Counted from the first letter of the stretch, positions 36,966-48,775 are shown. The stretch is DNA of 64,000 nucleotides from Endocalyx cinctus (GCA_001600455.1 BCKC01000006.1:2418001-2482000), one strand, 5' to 3'. Numbers and translations are program-made. Notes: generated from the letters alone by a model not told the origin.

Positions 36966-38576
36966 AGGTGCAAAGAAGCAGGGGAAAAGACCTGAATTAG
37001 GGGCAATATCCACGTTATTGTCATCGTATTTTTGGAGATAATCAGGTGGTCGGATGAGACGGGTTAGGTTACATAGTGGTTATTGACCATGATTTTGATT
37101 TGACGCTTGGTTTGTTTGATAGTATCACAGCATGTTAGTAAACGTGCGGTATGGAAGGAAAACCGACGGTAGCCTAGTTATGTCTGACTCGGTACGCCGT
37201 CGACTTGTAATTTGAAATTCGAATATTGATAAGCAATTCCACTTATTTTCTTTTCAGTACACCCACCCTGCTACCTCCCTAACCGAGTATGCTGTTCTGA
37301 ACGGTATAAGAGATGAGGGATATAGCTTACGGCTACCGGTATGAAGATCCCTGGGCTACCGGTTGTCGGCATTGCCATTCAGGCAACGAAGGTTGCTGAA
37401 CTTGTCCAATCGGCACAAAGGGACTGTTAACCATCGGTGGACAGTAACACGCGAGGCCGTGAGATAGTAGTGTAGCAAAAACCATGCATCAAGTGTTTCG
37501 TTGGCAGTGCCCAGTTTTTATTTTTATTTTTCTTAAGTTCTTTTTTTTTTATTCCCTTTATCTGTTTAAATTCGGCAGTCGAATAAAAAGGAGTCGTCAT
37601 CACTTTCTCTTGGTTTTGAATTCGGGAAGTGGGTCAACTTGTTACATTCGGTCGTAGCACTTATGCGAGGAAAGACGGACGGATTGATGTTGATGCCCGC
37701 GTCGATTATTTTCCTCCGATCACCGTCTTAGGACCCTGGAAAAGATTGCAGGGCGCGAGAAGAGCAGCTACTAGCAAGACGCCGGTGCCACTTCCTCCTA
37801 TTATATGCAGGGAAGATGGAGGTAGAGAGATATGTCATAATGTCATACCGCCCATAAATTAGTATTAGCCTATCCTATTTCAGCCGTAATTTCGAACTTA
37901 AGGCACGATGGAAAGAACGGCGTTCTCGATAGTTTATATCCGACATCTCACTCATGAATCAAGTAGGCCTGATGAAAATAATCCACTTCCTGTAAGTGGA
38001 ACCGGGAAAGAAGTCTTAGCGTAGAAAGGTGGAGGATTAAACAAACGAATCCCCACGCAATTTGTTGACTGTAAGAAAACATTTTCTTTTTTTTTTTTTG
38101 TAAGATGGACTTCCTAGTCTTGACTAGATCACGACGATCAGGGTAACTGGGGTTTGATATTGGAATGGGTAGTATTGTTTTATCTCGTCCTTAAGCAGGA
38201 AGTACGATACCCCGACCAGCCCGACAAATCCGGGTCGTCAGGCGCTTCATGTAGCTTCCTACCTTTCCTACCTTACTTTTTGAGAATAGAATGAATTCGA
38301 CCCTCTTTCACACGGTATGGGTACATTGGTCGTTGGTGTTTGCAGGGGTTAAAAAAAACGAATGATAAAAATAATTAACAAGATATACGAAGTACTATGT
38401 AGGTAAGAAGATCAGGTAGGTGCATAAATCGAAAGTTTGTGTAAAATATCTTGTCGAATGTTTGCCTATTTATATTCGACGAGTTCCCCCAAGCACGCAA
38501 TTTTCAATTTTGATGTTGCAATCTCTACTAACCCCAATACACCAAAACTAAATCGTTACCCACGAATCCCTTCAGA
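36966..38576. other. Intergenic region
   Basis: AT-rich with T runs near 37540 and 38087. A 77-codon open stretch at 37629 has no recognisable motif and was not accepted as a gene. No other feature seen. Confidence 0.5.
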
Positions 38577-39852
38577 ATGTCCCGAACAATTGACCTTATG
38601 CCGACTCCGGCCACAATAAAGCCAAAGAAGCTTATAGTTATAAGTGCGCCCAGGTGAGCTCAATAAATTATTCGTGTTAGAAAGGGGGAAGAATAAGAAT
38701 AAATATCACAAATCATTCTACATTTCCCTATATTTCCCTCCTTCCCGATTCGGCATCCTCGCATACAAGACCCCAACTAACAAAATAATAAGAACCGGTA
38801 CTCATGGTATCTATGAGGCCTGTAAGGTCCTCGGCTTTAAGCCTTTTCATATGGCCGAGGTGATGAAAGATGAATCTATGACTTTTCTCAAGATATTGAA
38901 GCAAGGAATGGAGGCTGCCTGGTTACACGAAGGGAAGCCATGTAAGTGATTTTGATACTTTTATTCTTCTTCTTATTATACTCTTACCATAACAATTTTT
39001 GAAAGGGGGTAATCGATATCTAATAAGTCAAACTTGAACTAGATGGTCGCCCTGAGTTCGACAAGTGGTTCGCCAACTACGACGTAAGTTTCACCACCTA
39101 CCAAAAACGCAATACCGTTTTTATCCCCACATTTTCCTACGTAACGAAATGCTAAGACGTGAAATGTCCCGCAACCTATCAGATTGTCATAGAGATGGGA
39201 TTCTTCGTGTCGCCGCACCTAATCGAGGCCTACCCGGACGCCCAGTTCCTCCTGACGGAACGGAACCCGGACAAGTGGGCCAAGTCCATTCTGAACACCG
39301 TCGGTGTCATGGCAGATAAGCTTCAAGGCCCATCCATGCAGTCGCTCAAGCCCTTCGACGAATGGGTTAGCCTGATGTCGGTATGGTCCAAGAAATTCGT
39401 CGGCTACCTCACCCACGGCTGCGGTTCCACCCCGGAAGGCCACAAGTATCTAGTTGAATACTACAAGAACTAGTAAGTCTCGACGATGAACGCACTCATT
39501 CACACATACGTAAGGAGTAAAAAGGAAACAATATACTGACACCACTTTTTCTTTTTTTTTCTTTCGAAACAGCATCGCCGAAGTAAAGCGAATGATCCCT
39601 CCCGAGCAGCTGACGGTCTGCAAGCTCGAGGACGGCTTCGGCTGGCCCGAATTGTGCGAGTGTCTAGACGTTCCCGTCCCGGACACGCCCTGGCCCGCGC
39701 TGAACACGCCGGAGGAGTTCGAGGCGCTCACCAGACGCAAGCTGAAGACGGCTTTCAGGAACGGCGCTACCGGCTACGCGTCCGTGATCCTCCCTTTGGT
39801 CGCCATGGGCGCTTGGTACCTCCAGAAGGGCCACTTCCCCATGTGGAAATAA
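38577..39852 (+). CDS. Sulfotransferase-fold P-loop protein (fungal Sulfotransfer_4 type) with C-terminal membrane segment
   Basis: Five exons: 38577-38653, 38793-38941, 39043-39083, 39183-39472 and 39573-39852; 278 residues. The N-terminus reads LIVISAPRTGTHGIYEA, a sulfotransferase-type PAPS/phosphate loop (canonical G-x-x-R-T-G-T). The middle has LGFKPFHMAEV, KPYGRPEFDKWFANYD, then IVIEMGFF and LIEAYPDAQFLLTERNPDKWAKS, the typical family pattern with the R-x-x-D/E region. The C-terminus ends with a hydrophobic stretch (GYASVILPLVAMGAWYL), a likely membrane anchor. Family members are often labelled sulfotransferase or NAD-dependent epimerase, and their substrate is unknown. Exon 4 starts at the later acceptor CTATCAG, which gives consensus sites and the family wording. 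Confidence 0.88.
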
Positions 39853-40502
39853 AGGGAATGAGATGATTGAACGCTTTCCTATCCTCCCGTTGAACACACC
39901 CACCTCTTGTTTTTTTTTTTTTTTTTTTTTTTTAATTGACGCTCGGATGCATGTTCAAAAATACCCCTTAGAACTCCGAGTATTCATTGATGATCGGTTG
40001 TAAATTTGTCGAGAAAGAATTACCGATCGCTCAGAGGATTGAATTTCAAATGTCATGCCGTTTTATTTCATTTTCATATAGAGATTTATATGAAGGGTTT
40101 TGGTGTCATGTATTTAAGAGTAGTGCATTGTTGTTGGTGTTATACGATTCAAATACTTATGATTATTTTCTTTTCATCCTTCAGACTTACATAACTAAGC
40201 GTCAATGACGAATGTTGTCTAAGGCGACGTGGAGCGAGGTTACCGTGTGATATAATGAGCTTATGAGTTTTTCTACATCCCGTTACTTCTAAGTGTATAT
40301 ACGAATTGATATGAATTTCGACATATACTGTTAAGAAATGAAAAATATTACCTTTATATCATTGGGTGACTGAAACGATTATCAGGGCTTACTTAGATAC
40401 CTAGAAAGTAGGACATAATTATCTTGCATTCGTAACAACAGAATCATAAAGTTCAGGCTTCATACACCCCTTTCCCAAACTAACACCCTTACTAATTCAT
40501 CA
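39853..40502. other. Convergent intergenic region
   Basis: 3' regions of the sulfotransferase-like and AA9 genes, with a T run at about 39911-39933. No coding sequence seen. Confidence 0.55.
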
Positions 40503-41539
40503 TCACCCTTTCCAAACCGGCGGTCCAGGCGCTCTATAAGTCGATAAATTCTGTCGACTTTCCTGCGCCTTCGTAACCCAAATACCTGCGTCACACATTT
40601 CTCAGCAAAACACTTCAAAAAGACGGGGTTTCATCAAGAGAAGAAAATGTCACAACTAACTCACCTTCATCAAACATATCATAAACCCCAGGAATCCTCA
40701 CAAGATACTCCTCCCCCGGAAAACTCGTCTTCGTCGTCGTTTTCGTCTTATTATTCTCCACCCCCAACCCGGCCACGACCTCGATCTGCGCGCAGTTCAC
40801 GTACCACTGCGACCCATTCAACCTCGCGTCGGGCTGAAAATGCTCCAATCTCAGCAAGTACGGACCGGGCGGCGTCGTCTCGGGGATCGCGAAACGCATC
40901 TCCTTCTGACCCCACAGCGGGTAATTAATTACTTCTTCTCCCTCTTCCTCTCCTGCCGTCGTCGTCGTGTTTACGTCGACGCTCGTCGAAGCGATCTTGA
41001 ACCACCTCCCCCCCTGGCCCCCTTCCCCTCCATCCCGCCCGTCGTACGTAGACAAAGGAACCCCCGGCGGCGGCGCCGATAGGTAAGCTTGTCCGGGCCC
41101 CTGGTGGTAGATCGTCGGATACCCGTCGCCCGTGATCCGAAACCCGACCTGCGACCCCGCGACCACCGTCGCCGTGAGGGTATAGAGAGAGGAGAGGGGC
41201 CGCTCTCGTCCGCACGTCATGTGCGTCGCCGCGACGTCGTAGAGAGGAATGGCTTTGGCGAAGTCGGGGGATCCGGCTTGGTCTAGGTAGGCTGGGTCCG
41301 GGAGGGGGTCGCGGACGTATTGCCATCGGGGGGTGATGGTGTCGTTGACGATGAGGTGACCGAAGGTATCTGGTGGGGTTTTAAGATTTAGGTGGGAATA
41401 TTGTTAGTGGGGTGGATGGGTTGGGGGGAGATGTAGAGGCTATGGTGGTCTTACAGTGGCTACATGCTTGCTTTATGTGTAACGGTAAGGCCAGCGCGAA
41501 GAGTGCGCATCGTCTTATGCTACTTCTTGGAAACACCAT
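40503..41539 (-). CDS. Lytic polysaccharide monooxygenase, auxiliary activity family 9 (AA9)
   Basis: Copper enzyme that oxidatively cleaves cellulose or related glucans outside the cell. Exons 41539-41455, 41369-40665 and 40585-40503; 290 residues, in phase. The signal peptide ends ACS, so the mature protein starts at His28, the N-terminal copper ligand; the next residue is split by intron 1. Other landmarks are THMTCGRE, YHQGPGQAYLS with the second copper His, WFKI, IPETTPPGPYLLRLE and SQWYVNCAQIEV with the axial Tyr and conserved Gln. The C-terminus ends YRAPGPPVWKG, as in other AA9 proteins. An acidic insert (GEEEGEE) and an Asn/Thr/Lys-rich segment are unusual. The region RLEHFQPD lacks the normal ALH wording that carries the second-sphere His. 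No CBM1. Confidence 0.9.
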
Positions 41540-42054
41540 GATGAACCTGCGGTGGCTTATGCTCGAGGTTGATGATATCGTGACTTGTAATTTTCAGACT
41601 CATGAGCATACTTTGCTTCTCACAGCATCGATTTCAAACCCTCTTTCCAGAACTGTATGTGCGACCTGGTTATCGCTGCGGCCAAGCATGTACCGATCTC
41701 CATTGTGGTTGCATATATCATGCAATCCCTAGAGACGATCGACATTAGCCTAAGTTCCGTTTCCCACACTCAGAATATCGACGCGGATGATATGAGTGCA
41801 CCCAAATGCCATTGGACCTAGTTGGAGAGCTGTTACCTGTATTCATCTACATTTTGATTATTCATACACCAAGCTTTCGGCAAAGTTATTATAGGCGAAC
41901 GTCTTGTCATATTACTCATTCACGATGACTACGATAGACACAAGTCAATCATCTCAGACAGATAGCAAGTGAGAAACCTCACTAAATGAAGATCGCGAAA
42001 TACATTATATGACCTAAAATTTTTCTTCACTCCTATCCCACCAACTCTCCCACA
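41540..42054. other. Divergent promoter region of AA9 and unknown secreted protein genes
   Basis: 515 bases between two divergent starts; no coding sequence. No specific regulator site could be assigned with confidence. Confidence 0.5.
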
Positions 42055-42854
42055 ATGCATTCATCCCCCCTAACCCCAACCCTCTTCCTCTTCCTTGCCC
42101 TCCCTCTCCTCTCGCAACCCATCCACGCCCTCCTCCCCCCGAACCCCCAAATCCTCGAAACGCGAGTCCGCAACTGCGACGACGTTTCCGTAACGACAGA
42201 ATTCTCGCCCGACCTATCTCGCCTCAACATCCGGTACGACCCTTCGTCCACGCCCCGCGGAAAACTCGCGAAGGTCGGCGACGAAAAGACGAGTTGCGTC
42301 GTCTGCGTCGTGATGAGATGGTCCGAGTCCGCGAGCGGCGCTTTGGGAAATATCACGTACGACGGGACGTTGAGTTTGGGGAATGGGTTGTTGGGGGCTA
42401 GGATATCGACGGTACTGGGGAAGGATGGGTATACGGGTGTGGTGAGTGTTTTTTTTTTTTTTTTTTTCGTTCTTTTATTAGAAATCTTGGAAGGTCGTAA
42501 AGTAATTTTAAGGGATTTGATTTATCGCTTACACGAGACAAAAAAAAGCAAACTTTCGCCGACGCCAATATCGAAGGGCCGACAGATCCTGGTGCGTCGA
42601 CATTTACCGCTGTGCAGGTTAGCATGAGCGAACCGATCTACATTGAGCCCGTGCCGGACTACGACGAGGAATCGGTGTGTCTAAAGACTACTTTTGAGAT
42701 TACCGGAGAGGGCGAGGGTGAGATGGGAGCGATAACGCAAAGTCTCGATACCCGTTGGATAACCGGGTTACCCGTGGACGTCTGTGTTCGTGATCGCGAG
42801 GGTGTGCCTATATGCGATGGGTTGCCGAGTGATCCTAGTTGCTGCCTGGGTTGA
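42055..42854 (+). CDS. Secreted protein of unknown function
   Basis: Two exons, 42055-42441 and 42618-42854, with a GTGAGT...TGCAG intron; 207 residues. A clear signal peptide (TLFLFLALPLLSQPIHA) is followed by NPQILETRVRNCDDVSV. The mature protein is rich in beta-prone segments, with Cys in RNCDD, TSCVVCVVMRW, SVCLKTTFE, VDVCVRD, IPICDG-like and a terminal SCCLG. The even spread of cysteines suggests disulfides. I recognise no family. It lies head-to-head with the AA9 gene, sharing a 515-base promoter region, so co-expression on plant matter is a reasonable guess only. Confidence 0.78.
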
Positions 42855-43332
42855 AGATAAAAAGCAAGTAAAGACTTTGGGCATATATCACATCTAACAT
42901 AAATAAGCCAGTAGGAGATGAACTATCAGTACTCCAGCTAATCACTCAAAACACGCAAGCTACGAGAAACTTGATATGAAAAAAAATATTATTTCTTGAC
43001 TTATTTATGATTACAAAACTATATTAAGATGGGAATAACGACTAGACTATGGTTAAGTATATTTACTGTATATAAGTAATAACGTGATTGTATCGTGAGC
43101 AAGTAAATAGTAGAGTCACCCCCATCCCTAAGAAGGCGTGGTTGTTTTTCTTTTTTCGATCTGATCTTTAAAAAAATCCCTTCGATATCCTTTAAAACTC
43201 CAAGCCATTTAAGGGGGGGTATTTTTTATTTCACTTTTTAAATGATTTTAGCTTTTTTTTTCTTCTTGTGTTTTAATATTTGTCCAAAAGTCCCGACAAA
43301 CAAAGCATGTGTAAGAGGCCTTATCTCCCTTA
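42855..43332. other. Convergent intergenic region
   Basis: AT-rich, with T runs near 43252. No gene seen. Confidence 0.55.
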
Positions 43333-44340
43333 TCACATGCGGTAGCCCTTGTAGCCCTGGTCGGGCTGGTGGTAGGACGAAAGCCCCTTATTCCAGCGAC
43401 TCGCCGCCGTGAGCTTCTCGGTCGATTCCGAAGCCATCGGCTTCCCTTGCTCGTACATGAAGTCGAGATTTCGAATGGCGGCGTCGTCGTCGCCGCCGTC
43501 CCGACGATCACCCTCGCCGTGACGCCTCTTGCGCCAGACCCGGTGGAGTACGAATAGGGAGGAAAGCACCAGCGCGAAACCGCCCGCGCCGCCCGCGATC
43601 CCCGCTATCACCGGGGTCGAAAGCCCGCCGTTGGAGTTGCCGGCCGTCTGGTTCTGCGTCAGCGCGTTGCCGTTCGTGTCCGCGATGGCCGTGGCCGCGC
43701 TGCTGCTGGTGGCTGCCGCGGCCGCTGCATCGGCGGCGGCGGAGGACGACTCGCTCGTCGCGGCCGGGGCGAGTGAAGTGGTGGCGGTGTCGAGGGTCGC
43801 GCTAGGTGTTGGTTCGAGCCCGAGGCTCGAAGATATGGTCTCTAGAAGAGAGGTCGTGGATGAGCTGATCACCGACGTGGCCAAGGTGGTGGGCGCCGTA
43901 GTCGAGGGAGCCGCGTCCGCTTCGGCGCTGGTGCTAGACGTGGCGTCCGGGGTAGCGGTCTCCTCCGCGGACGTGGTGGTTGCCTGCTTAGTGGCGGTGG
44001 TGGTGTCAGCGAGTCCCGGGTTCAACGCTACCGCCGTGGTCTCAGCCGGCGTATCTGGCAGTTCCGCGGCAGCGGTTTTCGTTGCCTTTGCGGTTGAAGT
44101 AATAGAAGAAGTAGAAGAAGTAGTGGCGGGTTCGCTAACCTCCGTAGCAGTAGATGTTTCCTTCGCGTCCGCAGCCGTCGTAGAAGTAGCGTCTGCGTCT
44201 GCCGCGCCCGTGCTGGTGGGCTGGTCTTCTTCCGCCGTCGAGGTCGAAGTGGCTTTCCCACCTCCCAGTCCCAAAGCGTCTCCCAGAGAATCACTGACGC
44301 CGTTCAAGGCACCTCCTACACCATTCAGAAGGCCAGCCAT
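43333..44340 (-). CDS. Mucin-like single-pass membrane protein
   Basis: One exon of 335 residues. The N-terminus (MAGLLNGVGGALNGVSDSLGDALGLGGG) is Gly/Leu-rich and amphipathic and does not look like a classic signal peptide. Residues ~30-235 are Ser/Thr/Ala-rich and should be heavily O-glycosylated. A membrane span lies at about 244-266 (PVIAGIAGGAGGFALVLSSLFVL), followed by the stop-transfer cluster RVWRKRR. A 62-residue cytoplasmic tail contains FMYEQGKPM and ends GYKGYRM. The architecture is that of fungal wall-stress sensors of the Wsc/Mid2 kind, but there is no WSC domain. Function and orientation are inferred. The GC-rich sequence also produces a long antisense open frame, which I regard as an artefact. 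Confidence 0.85.
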   Translation of the reverse strand: MAGLLNGVGGALNGVSDSLGDALGLGGGKATSTSTAEEDQPTSTGAADADATSTTAADAKETSTATEVSEPATTSSTSSITSTAKATKTAAAELPDTPAETTAVALNPGLADTTTATKQATTTSAEETATPDATSSTSAEADAAPSTTAPTTLATSVISSSTTSLLETISSSLGLEPTPSATLDTATTSLAPAATSESSSAAADAAAAAATSSSAATAIADTNGNALTQNQTAGNSNGGLSTPVIAGIAGGAGGFALVLSSLFVLHRVWRKRRHGEGDRRDGGDDDAAIRNLDFMYEQGKPMASESTEKLTAASRWNKGLSSYHQPDQGYKGYRM

Positions 44341-47300
44341 CGTGAAGAGGGTCGAAATAAAGAAAAATAAAATCGAGTTATGGTAAAAAAACAGGAGAAC
44401 GCCAGGTTCGACGAAAGGAAAGGAGGAAATGAAAAAATTGGGTTAAAAGAAGGTAAACCAGTTAAGGTCTCACATTTGATATTGTCGTATATGATTATTT
44501 TAAGTGAAGAAGAATATCCCCATGAAAATGGAACATGGAGAAGAAATTAAGAAACAAAAAAGAAAGGACGAAAAAGAAGGAGACGATTAGATAAGAAAGT
44601 GTCAAGTTGCACCGACCTCTCTTTTTTTTTAGTATACATATTTTCTTCCCTTGTCTTGTCTCTCCCTCTTTCGGGAAAGAAACATATCTGCGGCTCGATT
44701 GACAGATCGCCAGTCACAGAATTGCCTGGGCCAGCGTCATCGCCAGAGCGTTTTGGGTAACGAGAAGGGTTTCAGACCTCCCCTGTCAAAACCGACCCTT
44801 GCATTAGGGGTCGCGTTGCGGGTGCGGGAACAGCAATAAGCTGGGCTCTGTGGCCTTGACAGGCAGACCCGGATAGGGCAATAGATTATCGTCGAGACTC
44901 CGCTAAACCACCCCTGAAAATCATCTTGGCCAAAAAAAGAAAAGAAAATGTCAAAGAGGCCTCGAAACCATAACTAGAACGACTTACGTTAGTATATTTT
45001 CTCACTTAATCCACACGACGTTTTTTTTTTATAACTTGTCGTCTCATTTTTCTTTGTTTTACATGTAGTTGTCAACTCAAGTATACACGTGTAATTCGTA
45101 AGGGAACAGCCCATTTTGTTTATTCCTCTTTTTTTTTAGCATTGGAATTTAATGCAATAATCCTCTGCATGTAATCTGGGGGTTATTTTGTCTTGTCTGG
45201 TTTGTAGTGTACCTCTCAGTCTGTACCTAGATTACGAATGTACGTATACATATGTACAGACCAGACCACAAAGGCGGCCCTGGCCCTGGTGATCCCGTGA
45301 TACTAAAATCTGGGAAAAGTGAAGCCGAAAAGGGAACTTGTCAGTTCATCCCAATTATTTTCACGGTGAAGAGGAAATGATAATCGTCTAGAGCGTTTCG
45401 ATATCCCGATGCCCAGAGCTAATAGAATATTGGGTACTCAAGAGCACTTAGCTACGCAAGGCAAAATACGTCAAGTCGTACCTCATGTAATAACGTAACA
45501 TAAGAGGTCATTAAGGGAGTTCTTCTTCTGCGTGATAGTATCGGTAGAGTCGGCCAATCCGACCGTATGCTTAATGATAAGAGATAACCTCTCTTTCCTC
45601 TCTGCTCAGACGTATTTTTTTCAACGTGTTACTTCGGAGAATTCTTGATACGCGATTCACATATTAATGCTTAACTAGCGTACGTGCAGACGGGTTACCT
45701 TTAATCCCGGCTTTCCAGGAAATGTCGGCGCATCATATGTAGATTGTGACCGATCATATCACTTTTATTTTTATTCTCCCTTTTTTTCATGCCCAACACG
45801 CCGACACAGCCGTTTTTTTGGAGAGGAGTTTTCTAATCGCGCGTGTAAGAATACGATTTTATTTTGTCCCATTCCCGTAAGTTCGACCCCAAATAATCCG
45901 CATACGTATAGGCGCCAGGTCACAGCGCACAAGCGCATAAAAAAATGGGTTTCAACTGGTCAACTGCCGAAAAACGGTTGGGTGTCCGAGTGCATTTCGA
46001 TATGTATGAATTAAAATAGACACCTTCGATGACTTTCGTTTGCAGATAACTTTCGCTTCTCTCGTTGCAGCGTATTTTTAATTTTAGGAGTCACAAGTAT
46101 ACTAGATACGAGATTAGCGAATAGTGAGTGGCGTATTGCCCGTGACTGCGTGACGGCGTGGTGGTATATGTAGAATGTGGGATAAATTGAGGGTCCTGTC
46201 GATCCTGTCGGTGATGCGCCGAAATAACAAAAGATATGAGCCACTCGATCCTGGCGCGAATAATCTCAATCATAATCACCACTCCAGGGAATTATAGTGA
46301 ATTCGCCCAACCTGTTCATCCCAAGGTAAAAGGAACCGCTTTTCTTTGCCTCATCATCCGTATTGTCCCTGAGCAGCGTGAACCTAAACACTGTCTTGAT
46401 CTCGCCACCAAACGATATCATCCAAAAGAGGATATCTGGGTCTCTCCTCCTCTAGTGTAAGTTTCGCAACTTTCTACGTGACGTTACTCAAGTTCTTCCC
46501 ACAGGGTAAGTCCCAGTTCGTGCCTCTGTTTTGGAACCTTCTCGCGACCGTGAGCCCTGGAGTCCCACCAACTGGATCTTCACCATTCCGGAATTCCAGG
46601 ACAGCAGCGAGGCTCTCTCGGTTATCGTATTGGTCGACGAACCGGGGCCTGGGTTTGTCCACGTGAACACAGTTTGCGTGGGAAAAACATGTTACTGAGC
46701 CTTGCGGCTTACCTGAGAACAAAAACGGGTCCATTCAACCGTAGTCCATATATATGAAACCATAGCTATTATTCCGTCCTGAAAACGCACCGAGGAAAGA
46801 TGATATGACACGATTATTACCTGAGACAAAGTACTATTACATTTGACAACCTTTTGCCCGGCAGCCCGGTACGGTCAGTGCCATTGACTAGCATCTTAAT
46901 AGTAATAAAGATTATTAGTCTTTTCAAAACCACAGTGTATTGATGCTTTTTTAAGTTCAATTCGATAGAGTTCCCCATGGGCCTTCGGGGGTCCCCTAGA
47001 ATATGGATACGGCTTAACACATGAATTAAACCTCAAACATAGCGATTGGAAAGGCAGACTGGTTAGCCTAGGATAGGGATAATCAATCGCCTCATCAGGA
47101 ATCACTGAATAAATGGAGATGCAGTATGCATAACTATATATCAAGATGTACAAAATTATGCTCGTCTTCCAAGAGCCAAGTCTTTAACAGAGCTTTTACG
47201 CTAAGTATCAGATATATTAAAATTAAAAGATTCACTTCAGTGACGTAGTTTCTTTCGCAGATATTACTCAACCGGGAAATTCATTATTGGGTATTTTTCT

Positions 47301-47716
47301 TTCCCCCTTTTAAAGAGCTAAGAGAGGGGGGGTTCCGTCCTCGTGGGTTATTTGTTTCCTTAACTTAACGGCTAAACTTGGTGGCGTCTTGGTCCGATAA
47401 CTAAAAACATCGAACCGGAGATCAACCTTCCTATTATATTATGAGAACGTTAACCTAATAAACCGTACCAAATAAACTTGGCTCTTTTCTTTTTTTTCTC
47501 TTCGTTCCTATGCGACTTATATGCTGTGGAGTTAATTATTCCGCTGCAGTTCGTCTATACGTGACGAGATGTTCGCCGGTGGGAGCATGATGGAAGTAGT
47601 ATAGTTAATACATATATATATTATCAAGTTCTGAAATTAATTGTAAAGCGTGAACGAGAAAAGAAAAACATGTGCCCATAATCTCCAGCACAATCCTCGC
47701 GCCACTTCCACCCAAG
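44341..47716. other. 3.4-kb intergenic region with a possible coding relic
   Basis: No gene can be assembled with confidence. Between about 46502 and 46695 one plus-strand frame reads plausibly as a secreted-protein C-terminus (WSPTNWIFTIP, SEALSVIVLVDEPGPGFVHV, then VGKTC). It is preceded directly by a stop codon, and no splice junction joins it to an upstream exon. The remainder is AT-rich. Confidence 0.4.
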
Positions 47717-48775
47717 ATGTATCGCTCCCTCTTAGTAACCGCCCTCCTCGCCTCCCTCGCCTCCGGTCAATGCGGATCCGGCACCCCAGCCGCGACCGTG
47801 ACCGGGTCAGGCAGCAGCTTTACCGCCTCGCGCGGCTCCACGAGCCTGTACGCCGGGTCCGACTACCGCACGGCGATCCAAACCGCCGTCGATTCCCTCG
47901 CGAGCGGCGAGCGCGTCTCCGTCATGGCTTCGGGCTCCCTCGGCACCGGCACGGTCTCGATCCCCAGCGGCGTCACCTTCGAAGGGTGCGGCACGATCGA
48001 CGTCGGGAACAACCCGGGCCACGGCTCGATCGAATCGCTCGACACGACCGACGTATCCATCCCGTACCTGACCATGACGGGGACGCCGTATTTTGGGTTA
48101 CGGTTCTACGGCACGCGGAATCTGTCCCTCGGAAATATCACGATGAACTTGTCCGACGGGCTCGGCATCCGCTTCGATCGCGACGAGGCCGCCAACGCCG
48201 ACGTCTCGATGGATACCGTCACCGTCGCCGGCGCCGGCAGCCACGCGGTCGAGACGTGGAACATCGACGGCCTCACCATCAACTCGGTCGTCGCGCGCGA
48301 CGTCGGCGAGTGCGGTTTACTCTTGCAAGCGACGACCAACGCGCGCGTCGGCCTCGTCGACGGCGATAACGTCGCCGCCGGGAACGGCTACGCGACCTTT
48401 CGAATGGCCAACAACAACGGCCAGACCGCCGACGGCGGGTACGAGACCAACGTCTTCGTCGACAAGGTCGTGTCCCGCGGCGGCGGGCGCGGCGTCTTCT
48501 GCGTCTCGCAGTCGGGCGCCGCCGAGATCGGTTCCGTCGACCTCGCGGGGAACGGGAATAACGCGATCTTGATCGAGAACTGCTACAACGTCGTCGTGAA
48601 GGGCGGGACCGTCGACGGTGGCGGCGAGGTCCGCATCTCGGCTAGGGACGAGTTCCCTAACACGCACGACGTCTCCATCACCCTCACCGTGAACGATAAC
48701 TCGGTCCGCGAATCTCCTTGCGGCGAGAATATCAGTTGGGCTATCGAGGGGAACGCGGCAATGAGCGTATGCTAA
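47717..48775 (+). CDS. Secreted right-handed beta-helix (pectin lyase-fold) protein
   Basis: Single exon of 352 residues. I chose the ATG at 47717, because it puts the signal peptide (MYRSLLVTALLASLASG) at the N-terminus; an in-frame extension to 47672 would not. The mature part has repeated beta-rich turns (SIPSGVTFEGCGTI, LSLGNITMNLS, VSMDTVTVAG, LTINSVVARDVGECG, VFVDKVVSRGGGRGVFC, AILIENCYNVVVKGG), the hallmark of a parallel beta-helix. It ends with a Cys-containing tail (ESPCGEN...SVC). Such proteins are annotated as pectate lyase-like or polygalacturonase-like. I cannot see a GH28 Asp triad or a lyase calcium/Arg site, so enzymatic activity is unproven. Very GC-rich coding sequence. Confidence 0.85.
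   Translation: MYRSLLVTALLASLASGQCGSGTPAATVTGSGSSFTASRGSTSLYAGSDYRTAIQTAVDSLASGERVSVMASGSLGTGTVSIPSGVTFEGCGTIDVGNNPGHGSIESLDTTDVSIPYLTMTGTPYFGLRFYGTRNLSLGNITMNLSDGLGIRFDRDEAANADVSMDTVTVAGAGSHAVETWNIDGLTINSVVARDVGECGLLLQATTNARVGLVDGDNVAAGNGYATFRMANNNGQTADGGYETNVFVDKVVSRGGGRGVFCVSQSGAAEIGSVDLAGNGNNAILIENCYNVVVKGGTVDGGGEVRISARDEFPNTHDVSITLTVNDNSVRESPCGENISWAIEGNAAMSVC

Noticed and set aside
39084..39158. Non-canonical GT-AC intron in the sulfotransferase-like gene
   Set aside because: A normal acceptor (CTATCAG) 24 bases downstream gives the in-phase family sequence YD-IVIEMGFF, so no unusual intron is needed.
43529..44386. 285-codon plus-strand open frame opposite the mucin-like gene
   Set aside because: It is a Val/Ala/Ser low-complexity mirror of the GC-rich minus-strand gene, which has a membrane span and normal tail.
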